From assembly GCA_002812745.2 (NCBI GenBank), contig NCSJ02000377.1, positions 1-39,177 on the forward strand: 39,177 bases of DNA, read 5' to 3'. The notes beneath the pieces were generated by a model. It had not been told where the DNA came from and made no database searches. It was given only the letters and a program-made list of their open reading frames with translations. This stretch comes from Scytalidium lignicola (taxonomy: Eukaryota > Ascomycota > Leotiomycetes). This document shows positions 20,467 to 30,194 of the stretch, piece after piece. A program made the translations under genes and the position numbers. Numbering within the stretch: position 1 is the stretch's first letter; each line of letters opens with the position of its first letter.

Positions 20467-21356
20467 ACCTTCAAGGTTCTGCTAGTCGCACAAATGATAA
20501 AGGCTATTTCCTACTACATAACATTCATGAGAATGCGACAGTGACATATATTTTTACCTGCATTAGGACAATACTCCATGAAGTACAGCTAGCACACAGA
20601 TGGGAAGAAGTTGCAGCGTAATAGTTCTGCCATGAAATCCCCACCATAGAAGTTATATTAATATATTAATGCCTCATTATAATCTTGGGTAGTATCTAAT
20701 TCTCTAATTTTCATTTCATTTCCATTTTCACCCCTATATTCTTTTAGCATTGTACGACCAAATTTTGCTTGACTATTTTTCTTTATCGCAAAACATAAAA
20801 TACATTTTTCCAGCAGTTCACGAGAATAGCCTCCTCATACGTGTCCTTCTTATGTATGCACAATTCTCTCCACGAATGTTAGTGGGGACACCAAGCATTG
20901 CCTTATGACATGGTGACATTGCTATGGAGATAGAAATCCTTGGCACTTATACACGTGTATGTTGATTGATCCTCGAACTGACTGATTAATTGCAGATCCT
21001 TTGAACTTTAAATATGCACATATAAATACCTGTCGATGCTGTGTAAACTCGTATACTAGGACTTGTTAGCATCAATGCTTAGTTTCGTGGGAGGACTTCT
21101 AAGTCACCGAATAATAAATTCTATGTCCGGTCGGAAGAGAGATAAGTAGTAGTTAAAGCAAGTTTGAGAAGAACTAGTAATTACTGAGTCCAGAGCAATC
21201 CTATGTATGCGTAAATTTAACTACAGTCTACAGCAAATTTTGAAAGATATAGGTTACACATTTGTAATTTTTGAATATTCATCTCTTCATTTCCATGTTA
21301 TCTACCTAGAAAATCTCCGTTGATTACATTTACATTATACACCAATCTTTTTCCCC
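20467..21356. other. Intergenic stretch between convergent genes
   Basis: Nearly 0.9 kb, AT-leaning, lying between the 3' ends of a plus-strand and a minus-strand gene. No coding frame of interest. A perfect E-box, CACGTG, lies near 20953, but it is 3' of both flanking genes. Confidence 0.6.
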
Positions 21357-23675
21357 TTACGCAGCCGTAACAAGGCAAGAGCAAGCGCTCGAGATCTTGC
21401 TAGCGGAACCATCGCAGTTGTCCAAATAGGATGGGATCGTAGGTGAGGGGGCCGCGCCCATCGAAGTGTACGTCGCGCAGAAGCTCGTGAAGGAGGCAGA
21501 ACCACGAATGGCAGCTCTGAGGCAGTTGTTGTGATTGCACGTAGGGGCAATGACACTAGTGGTGGTGGTAGTGGTTACGCTGCTGGTGGTGGTGCTGGTT
21601 GCAGAGGTGGAAGTGGACGTGCTGCTATGTGAGGTGCTGGTGCTGCTGCTCGAAGAGCTAGAACTGGCAGGCTTGATCAGGGTGAGCTCATCGGCAACGG
21701 TACCGTTCGCGCCGAGCACGAACTCGAATTTCAACACGGTAGAGTTGAAGAAGGTGAGTTTGTTGAAGCCATAATGCGTTGTGTCAAGGTAAGCGGTTTT
21801 AGCGGCCACTTTGGCGCTGCCAAGCTCACTGTGGCTCTCGATGTTGCCTGCCATGCCGTTGATGAGGTGAGCCATAGAGACGCCGGCATTGGTGTAGTAG
21901 GTGTTATTATTGATGATAGAGGCTTTGTCAACGGCACCGCTGGAGGTGAGAGGCCACATGCGCTCGTACCAATGGATATGACTAACGAAGGGGTTAGCAT
22001 CTGGACCAGTGAGATAGCCTTTTTGGCAAGCTTACCCAGAGAGGTATGCATCGACACCATGTTCAAGCATAAGGCCTTGGAAGGCTGCACGGACGTCCGA
22101 CTCATAACTGGCAGTTTCCGAGCTGTACATAGGACGATGGCTCATGGCAATGATCCAAGGAGTTTTGGTACGGTCAACAGCAGCAAGATCCGCAGCCAAC
22201 CACTGGTACTGCTGGTAAGCTGTGGGAGACTTCCAGTTGTCGATGTCCACCGCACCAAATGGTCCACTGTCGGTAGGGTAGGTCTCGATTTCCGTGGGGT
22301 GAGTCTCATCACCTGAAAGGTCCCGGAAGAAAGGATACTCAGGGCTGTAAGGGAAGTCGGTCTCGCCGTCAATCGAGACGAAGTGGGCAAGACCGTAGTC
22401 GAAGGAGTACCAGAAGTTGCCGACACCACCAGTTTCATCACCAGGCATCTTGAAGCGGTTAATGTAAGCAGTGAAGTTTCTGGACTCGTCAGTTTATGTA
22501 TTTCCCCAAGCAGTGGGAGCTGATTTGAAGGGAGTATTCTTTACCTTTGGGAGGGTGGGCAACTGTAGTAGGTGAGATAATCAGTAGAGTTAGCAGTGGA
22601 GTTAGGCTGATCCTGGTTGAGATATGCAGCCAATTCTGCTTTGGCACCGTCGAATTCGGCACAAGAAGCCTCGTGGTTCCCTGGCATGACCATGTAAGGA
22701 ATCTTGGTAGTCACGGGATTTGTCCACTGCTGCCACAGATCCCAGTTGGACTCGTATAGCACACTCATATCACCACCATGCGGTCCACCTTGGTTGGGAA
22801 CCTCTCCAGCTGGGAGGGGCTCGAGGTAGTCTTCATTGTCAACCACGCCTCCCGGGAGCTCAGAGGAGGTACCGTTGTAACAAACGGGCCAATCGCTCTC
22901 ACAGGGTAGGATGCCAGAATACCAATCATCGGCATAGCTGATGTCTCCACCGTGCCAGACAAAGGCAATTCCGTCTGAGACGGCCTTCTTCAGCTCCCTC
23001 ATGGTGCCGCCGGCATTGGTGTAACCCATGTCGTTCAAGACGGCAATGGAGAATGGCTTGCTGTCGCCAGCTTCACGAGCTGTAGAAAAGCTCTCAATAT
23101 CCGACGCGGTCGTGCCGTTGGCTGCGGCAATCTTGTAGTAATAAGTTGTATCCGGGTCTAAACCCATGATCTGCACCTCGTGGAAGAATTGGCTGCACTG
23201 GGTGATGGCCGATACAAGAGAGCAAGGTGGAGTACGGTCATATCTGCAGGATTCTTTGGTAAGCACGTTCACTTATTGAATCGAAATCATATAAGTTATT
23301 GGGGTCTATGACTAACGTTCTGGAAATGCCCGTGGCTGTCTTGTCCAGCGAGGAAGGCGAAGTACCCCACGCAACCGAAGGGGCTACACCCAGACCGAAG
23401 GGAGTCTGGAAGTGGATGTTGATGCCCGTGGGAAGGTAGGCCAGCGAGATCACATTGATATTGTTTGTGGGGTTGGCTGACGCTGGCTGCACCGCAGGAG
23501 GCTCCATGAGACGTGGGAAACCTTTGCGATTGCCATTGACGGTCGGGTTGACCCAGTCACCAACGGGCACGTCTGGGCCAGTGTATGGGTACACAGTGTC
23601 AACAGTACGCTTGGTTGGTGATGCGGCCACCACCGCCGAGAGCGCAAGCAGCGCTGGGACAGAATTCACCTTCAT
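21357..23675 (-). CDS. Secreted purple acid phosphatase with Ser/Thr linker and C-terminal cysteine module
   Basis: Four exons: 23675-23317, 23243-22545, 22479-22036 and 21981-21357, giving 708 residues. The three introns are 73, 65 and 54 bases, with GT-AG ends and uninterrupted frame. MKVNSVPALLALSAVVAAS is a signal peptide, followed by a Lys-Arg site typical of Kex2 processing. A fibronectin-like N-terminal domain precedes the metallophosphatase domain with a complete set of metal ligands: Asp191 (NDMG), Asp220 and Tyr223 (GGDISYADD), Asn309 (PGNHE), His467 (SHRP), His502 and His504 (GHIHWYER). Several N-glycosylation sequons fit an extracellular enzyme. Residues about 606-645 are an almost pure Ser/Thr linker, leading to a 60-residue module with six cysteines (649, 654, 669, 690, 701, 703). 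It presumably releases phosphate from organic esters at acid pH outside the cell; binding or anchoring by the C-terminal module is inference. The upstream region holds only weak matches to phosphate-control sites. Confidence 0.93.
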
Positions 23676-24959
23676 CGTGGCTAGAAGTGCGCGACTGTCG
23701 GTCGTGCTAATTAATCTAGTCAATTGGACGGAGTCGGAATTACCTCACGAGTCACGAGCGAGCAGACTGAAGATAGCAGAATAACCGTAAATAAAGATGG
23801 GGGAAGATCTGCTCTTCTTGTACCTTACAGAACATGCTTGCGCGCGGGGAGTGCTGCTGCGTGCTGCTTCACAGCTCCGGGGCTTCATCTCATAATGAGT
23901 TAGCTACAGTAGCACAGGTGGCTAGCTGGCTTGGCTGGAGCTTGGTCAGAAAGAAAGAAGCTTAAGTGTCTCTTAACTTCGTAAGTGTATCTAATCAGAT
24001 AAGCATTCAAGCCAACGTGCCGCGGCTTGAGGATCCTTCTCGAAGCTTTTGCTGCATCGGCCAACTCCTAGCGCCTGGAAGCCCCCGAGCAGTGGAGAGG
24101 CGCTAATACAGTAAGTAATTGGAACGTTCCTAAGTGTTAGGGCTAGGGGAGTCGGAGCCCAAGACCACTCCAATCGCACTGCAGATATTTCCAATTCGGA
24201 GGGCATTCCGCAAGGGAACACAACCTGCTAAGCTGTATTGGGCTCGGGGATGAATGTCGGCTTCCAGCCACCTCATACTGTATCTCGAGAGACGAATCGT
24301 ATTGGCGAATTGAGGGTCGTGAACGTCGTGTTATGCAATAACTTATCGGGAGCCGTGCGCATCCGGAGCACAATGCAGACAGAATCGATAGAAACATGCA
24401 GACTGGGTGGATCTGAGTTCCGGTCCAGCCCAGCCGCAAATGCGCCTCATTCACAAATGGGCCAGTTTCTTTCCTAAAGAGACAGGTTGATCCGTAAATA
24501 TCTCCTTGATTACTGGAGTTCATTTGCGACTAGACGGGTCTGTTCGTGAATAGGCTAGTCCGTACGTAGCCAGTAGGTAGTCGGGATAATTATAGACCGT
24601 CCACAGCGTATTGGAGCTGGCCATGGGTAATCCTGAGCAAAATTCAACACTTGCAACTGTAAACTCTAAGGGTCAAAGAAGGTAATAAATTTAATAATGA
24701 GGATTAAAGCTACACTGCAGAAAATATAAAAGCTACTCTGTTTTATTCTTCTTTATCCCACTATCCCATACTATCATCACCACCACCGGTCCAGTCAGTC
24801 ATGTGATCGTCGTCATCTGAGCGACGCACATTTGGGTGAAAATCGAAAGGTGTTCCCAGCTCATTCTGAACAGCTAAAGGTCTCAATGGAGTAGTTACTC
24901 AAATATACCAAAAAATATGTTTGCTTAGGCAATAGCCATCTCGTTTAGGGCAATATAAC
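23676..24959. other. Upstream region of the phosphatase gene; no other gene seen
   Basis: About 1.3 kb of near-normal composition. Open frames on the minus strand (24143-24523, 23991-24221) show no recognisable domain and fall partly in frames that look accidental. The segment near 23680-23900 should hold the phosphatase promoter. Composition begins to drift toward A+T after about 24640. Confidence 0.55.
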
Positions 24960-24969
24960 TAAGAGCTAA

Positions 24970-25350
24970 CGGTCAGTCAAGTGAAGAGTTTTACCAGCTC
25001 ACCCTTATGTACAGTACATTCTCTTCCTGATTTAACAGTCCTTGCAATTATTCAGTGGTTTACAGGTTATTATGATCGACGGATTCTTTCTCCTAAGTAA
25101 ATTAAAAAGGAATTTAATTTGAATATATCTCGAAATACAATTCTAAAAGCATTAGCTCGTTTTGGCTATTATTATCATGTTCCTGATTGCAAGCCTAGAA
25201 CCTCAGCAAAAAACAGGCTATTACGTTGGATTTTCAGCATTGCAAACTAGGATCGACTACTATAGTATTGGAGGAACAGGATATACACAGATGAAACTAT
25301 TGTACGCACAGATATGCTCAGACACCAGCGATTGCTCAGAGTAAGAGGTN
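24970..25350 (+). pseudogene. Tc1/mariner transposase fragment
   Basis: One plus-strand frame runs through the fragment with three stops. It reads a helix-turn-helix-like segment (ISRNTILKALARFGYYYHV), then KPRTSAKNRLLRWIF, and the first catalytic aspartate in RIYTDETIV (Asp codon 25290-25292). This is the usual Tc1-type order: DNA-binding domain, basic linker, then the strand carrying the first Asp. Stops are TAA at about 25098 and TAG within the AN-D and LL-Y positions, the latter two where Trp would fit. The remaining catalytic residues are missing because the sequence breaks off into AT-rich material just after 25350, where an ambiguous base occurs. Neither end of the element is visible. 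It is a 5' fragment of a transposase different from both pogo-like elements in the window. Confidence 0.68.
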
Positions 25351-25500
25351 AAAGGCAAAGTGTACATCATTAGGAAAAGGGTTAATTGATTCAATTAAAG
25401 CTATATTAAATGGAGGATAACTTAATTGAAGGTTGTAAAGTAGAAGAAATTTATTATATTTAAAGTTATACTGTTATTGTAAGGTAAAAAGTTGAAGTGG

Positions 25501-25600
25501 TTGGTGTATAGGCTAGATTATATACTAACTGTAATATTGGTTTGCATATAGGCTAGACTATACACTAACCGTAATATTAGTGTATAGGCTAGACTATTGG
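25501..25600 (+). repeat. Degenerate direct repeats of about 40 bp
   Basis: A motif built around TATAGGCTAGACTAT, followed by TACTAACTGTAATATT-like sequence, recurs about two and a half times (near 25507, 25548 and 25583). A related GGCTAGACTAT sits at about 28441 on the far side of the second pogo-like element. It may be a broken host repeat or terminal sequence of an older element; origin unknown. Confidence 0.55.
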
Positions 25601-25858
25601 CTAACTGGTTAGTCAGTTGGCTAATGGGCGGAGTTGGCATATGGGCTAGAACATATATTATTTATATATTATTATAATAAAAGTAATTATATAATTCTTA
25701 TACCTTTTTCTAAAGAATAAGCTTGAAAATATTAATTATAAAATCCCTTAAAATCCTCTTAAAATAAGTTTTATAAGTTTATATTACTTTGTTTATTAAT
25801 ATAATATTCATAAACTTTAATAATTAAGAATTCTTATATATTCTTTATAATAATAATA

Positions 25859-25960
25859 GTTGGTAGGCGCTCGGCTGGGGGGAAATTTTCGCTACCAACC
25901 ACCCAGGGGTGGTTGGCACACTTTTCTCATCACCTCAAAGTTTCTCGTCACCTTTCGCGA
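25859..25960 (+). repeat. Left terminal inverted repeat with an internal palindrome
   Basis: 102 bases pairing with 28162-28263 with only a few transition differences. Within it, CCAACCACCC and GGGTGGTTGG form a perfect hairpin with a two-base loop (about 25897-25918). The element's outer GTTGGT also echoes the hairpin arm. Confidence 0.92.
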
Positions 25961-26034
25961 GATAGCCTAGCCTTATAAACTGCCATACAAATTGCAACTA
26001 AGAAGAGAAATATACTAATGCTACGATGAAAAAA

Positions 26035-28079
26035 TTACTCGAACTCTAAAAAATCCAAATCCATCCATGATGGCTTTGTAACTCTGGTTTCCTGTTCTAA
26101 TTGAGCACTTGAAGTCTCAAAAACAATATGGTTATTTATAACTGAGATTGATCTTCTAGCAATATGTGTTTCCCTTATATAATCACGTTCTAGTACTATA
26201 TCAATATCTTCGTCATCTACCGGAGTTATAGACCTTCTAATTGTAACTAGATCAATTGGTTTATTTAGCGTTTCTACTAATAATTCAAGTAGTATGAAGT
26301 AATACCTAGTCTTCTTATACTTAGTAATACATGCAATTACAACTTTGCACACTCTCTCCTTAACCTTCTATACTTTCAAATCCTCCAAATATACCTTCTA
26401 GAACATTGATTCTTGCTTTTTCTGAAGAGTTTTAACTTGTTTTTCTAAAGCTTCTTCTTCTTCCTTTTTCTTGACTTTAATTATCTCTTACAAATTAAAA
26501 AAGGTTTTTACTATTTTTAGACTAGGTTACTCTTTTCCTACTTCTTACCTTAACTTCAGAGAAATATTTCCAAGCTAATATAATCATAACTTGTTCTGCA
26601 TAAGCTAGATCAACTAATTCAAGAGTATATTTAATATTATAGAGAGTTAAAANGAAAATACTGTGCAGAAGGACTGGAAAACACATTTAGAATACAGTCT
26701 TCAAGCTCTTTAATCACTTGAATACTATAATGTACAATTCTAAGTGTAAATGGAAGTGTTGATAATATAAGTTCTTTTAGTTGATTAGGAATAGTATATA
26801 ACTTAAACTAAGTAAGTGCTTTGTTAACTTAAATTGGTTATATACTACTATCATAGAAAGTATGTCGTACAATCTCTGGTTAGAAGGTTTGTTCTTGAAT
26901 ATAGTTCAAATCATAAAGGAAGAAAACAATTGTATATTCTAACTCTAAACGTTAAAATACTTGATATATAACTTTCTTATAATTATACTTATATAGCCAG
27001 AAGATTTTAACATCTAAAGGTTAAAGAATATAAGTAAGATGTAAAAGGAATTATAAAAGGATAATATAATGTTAAGTAGTTAGTTTTAAGAACTCAAGTG
27101 ATTTATAAGATTCATAGTCATCTAAAAGAAGAAGCTTTATTTTAATAAGTTTATTTATATCAGGATTCATATATTTTTAACTCTTTAGATTAAGAACTCC
27201 TTTTTTNAACTCTTATATACTAAATAAAGTGTTAAAGTCATTGAATTTCAATTTCATTATTAGTATATCCTGAAGGAGTAAGAAGTATAAGAGTATCTTC
27301 AAGAAGGTTATCTTAGACTTAATTCTCTATAATCCATATACCTTTTACAAGTATAACTAGTAAGATAAGAGCTCTTCTATCAGCTAATATACATTTTATA
27401 ACTGTAAGGGATTTATGATTTTGAAAGGTACTTTTATATAACTATTAGTTTATTAATAAATTAAGTATTATTTAAAAATATTTATTTTTAATACCTCTTT
27501 AATATATATTAACATAATAACTTGTTCTCCTTTTACTACTTTAATACAAAATCCTGTTTCATCCATATTATAGATATTTTCCTTCTAAACCTTATTTTCT
27601 TACCTCAGATCTTTATATTTTAAGAACTATTACTTTATAAGCTTTGCATCTTATGCCTGAATTCACTCTTTCTTGATTGGTTTAGTTATAATTATATGAA
27701 ATTACTTAGAATGTAACTTTAAGAAGTTGTATATCCATTACATTGAAAGCTTTGTATCAGTGCTATAGAAGTGTTTTGCTACTCTTATAAGCATAGCCTT
27801 GTTTAATAAGTTGTCATTATATGCTTGTGTTATAATATGAGAATACAATACTTTGATTTGGTAAGGCTTCAAAAAAGGAGGTTGTCCTACACCTCTTTTA
27901 AAGCCTTTAACAAGGGTTGAATGATGTTGGATTGCTTTGTGGAGGGTGTTGATCTTGACTTTGAATATACGCGTAGTAACTGTAATAGTAGCTGTATTCC
28001 CAGGCTCTTGGTTATTGAAGTACCATTTAATAGCTTCATTTAATTGCTGGTCAATCAGTGTAGAATAATTCCTTGGCAT
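26035..28079 (-). pseudogene. Pogo-family transposase, disrupted in several frames
   Basis: The best start is the ATG at 28077-28079 (MPRNYSTLIDQQ), followed by a psq-type helix-turn-helix and a region like VGQPPFLKPYQIKVL, open down to about 27738. In the eroded middle the three catalytic positions can be spotted: NMDETGF (Asp codon 27561-27563), LLLLDDYES (about 27120) and PLDVKIFWLYK (27014-27016). The last two are about 35 codons apart but in different frames. The C-terminal part is open again from 26352 to 26035. Frameshifts plus stop codons rule out function. The mutated part is rich in TAA/TAG created in an AT-rich context, as RIP would leave. Length and domain order match the other pogo-like element. 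Confidence 0.78.
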
Positions 28080-28161
28080 TTTAAGAAGTATACTGATTAA
28101 ATTTTTGTATGGCGTTGGCACCAAAACGCGAAATGAAAGTATATGATTGTAATGTTTGGGT

Positions 28162-28263
28162 TCGCGAAAGGTGACAAGAAACTTTGAGGTGATGAGAAAA
28201 GTGTGTTAACCACCCCTGGGTGGTTGGTAACGAAAATTTCCCCCCAGCCGAGCGCCCACCAAC
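28162..28263 (-). repeat. Right terminal inverted repeat of the second pogo-like element
   Basis: Counterpart of 25859-25960. Differences include GTTAAC against GTTGGC and GACAAG against GACGAG, all transitions. The internal hairpin arms are retained apart from such a change at one end. Confidence 0.92.
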
Positions 28264-30190
28264 TATTACTGTTAAAGTTTATTCTTCATTTTTATTTATT
28301 AATCAATAACCTTTAATTTATCTTTATAATGTTCTTTATTATTATTATAATAATTTCTAATTTAGTTTTTATTATTATTTCTTATTATTCTTAAGTTATA
28401 TATATATATAATCTACTATATTAATATAAGATACTTAAATTGGCTAGACTATTGCATTAAATTATAGTCTAATCTGGACAAGATTATAATTTACAATTTA
28501 TAATCTGTAAAAAATTATTATAAGACTTCTTATAACATAGTCATGTAGGGTAAGTCTAGTTACTCTTGTTGAGTTTATGTAAAAGTAAGTTGTTTGTAAT
28601 TATAGTAAATAAGTATATATAGTAAAGTTGTAACTTAAGTTAAACACAAGGTTCTTAACTAAAGCTTAGAGAATATATTCTTATATAGACAATCAAGTAC
28701 TCAATTGTATAAATCAGTATAGACTTGTATAATTATATGCTTTTATACGCCTTTATACACTAAGGCTTGTTATATAATTTAATCATTTATTAACCATGAA
28801 CATTTCATAAGTTATTACTTAATACTTATCAGGTTATAATAATAAGAATTATAATATTATTCTCTTTTTATTTTAGTATTGTCTTAACACTTAGTTAATA
28901 ACGTTGAACAATCTTTATTATTCTTTAATTATACTTCTTATCCATTATGTTATGTAAATACTAAACTCACCTTTGTAAAGTAGAAAAAATAAAAACAATA
29001 AGTTTTAAAATGTTCTTCTCTTGTTGTTATTATGAAAAGAATAAAAAATCTTGTTGTTATTCTCTTGACTTTTTAAAGTATTCTGAATACACTTGTTATA
29101 ATAGTCATTGTGAACTCCTTAAGCTATTCTTTAAAGAAATAGATTATTATCTTAAAGAAGAATAATACTTAGAATAAGAAGAAGAAGAAACCCTTGTTAA
29201 AGTCTTAAGACTTTGAAAGTTTTGTTATTGTATAAAAAACAATACTTAANCTTATAATTTTCAAAAGTACTTTTATTATAAAAAAANTTAGAGAAAATTA
29301 AAGAAAAGGAAAAGGTTAAAAAAGGAAAAGTTAAACTTTTTAATCTTTACTAAGAACTTATTGTATCTTCTTGATAAAGATAAATAATATTTCTTAATTA
29401 ACCTCTTTTTGTTAAATACTAATATTGTTAATCCTTTACTTGTCTTGTTAACTTAATTAATTCCTCCTTTTAAGGATCCTTTTTAGTTAAAGTTTAATGA
29501 TAATTCTCCATTATCTCTTTAATATTCTTCAGATACTTAATAAGTTCTTATAAATTATCTGATTTTGGAAATCCTTCTTATTTAGCCAAATATTAAATCT
29601 TTTTATACTAGTATTTATAATCTAAGATTTTCTTGATTATCTATTCCTTATTAAGTTATAACTTAACCTTTATACTTAACATTAATAATATATTAATAAT
29701 ATATTATAAATCTTAAATATATATATTAATTTTTATAATATAATAATAATTAATACTTTTTTAGTATTTTGTATAGTATTAATTAGTTAGTATATACTAA
29801 TATTTTTTTATTTTTTATTTTTTTATAATCATACTTTATATTCGGCTATTCTTAATTGAGCGCTTGTAAAGACTCCTCAAGTTATAGTACATGGTTTTCT
29901 ATATTAATATTCTATGATCTTGTTAATAGTAAAAGAATTAACAGTTTAAAGATGACAGAAGGAAAAGAAGAAACAATTTAAAAGCTTGAAACCTGAAATA
30001 ACTTAAACCTAATACTTATAACTTCATAATGTAGTTAACTGTCTCTTTATATTGTATATTATGTGCATTAGTGCAATTTTGCTTTCCTTAAGGTTTATCC
30101 TTTATTTTGGTGTTTGTTTTTACAAAAGGTAAGTATACTCTTTACATTATATTGTTATAAACTCTTTGTATAGCTTTGGTTTGTAATGTT
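28264..30190. other. AT-rich, stop-dense stretch with possible retroelement debris
   Basis: Extremely AT-rich with no usable frame. A plus-strand stretch at about 28985-29240 reads cysteine-rich, then Glu/Lys-rich (a run of consecutive GAA codons near 29180), interrupted by stops. This looks like a decayed zinc-finger/coiled-coil coding segment, but no family can be named. The part nearest 30190 may be the 3' region of the minus-strand LINE. Several single ambiguous bases occur (29250, 29287). Confidence 0.4.
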
Positions 30191-30194
30191 TAAA

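Larger units (their letters stand above)
25859..28263 (-). mobile_element. Second pogo-like DNA transposon, heavily mutated, complete ends
   Basis: Bases 25859-25960 and 28162-28263 are near-perfect inverted repeats of 102 bases, beginning GTTGGT and ending at a TCGCGA. Both are flanked by TA (25857-25858 and 28264-28265), the target duplication of the Tc1/mariner superfamily. The element is 2405 bases long. Its single gene lies on the minus strand. Inside, composition is far more AT-rich than in the terminal repeats, and stops are dense. The repeats differ from those of the element at 1-2228, so it is a different family. Confidence 0.9.

Noticed and set aside
21535..22316. Plus-strand open frames of 79 and 180 codons opposite the phosphatase
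   Set aside because: They are antisense shadows of the phosphatase exons; the Val-rich part mirrors the Ser/Thr linker.
24143..24523. Minus-strand frame of 126 codons upstream of the phosphatase
   Set aside because: No domain or signal peptide evidence, and overlapped by an opposite-strand frame of similar quality.
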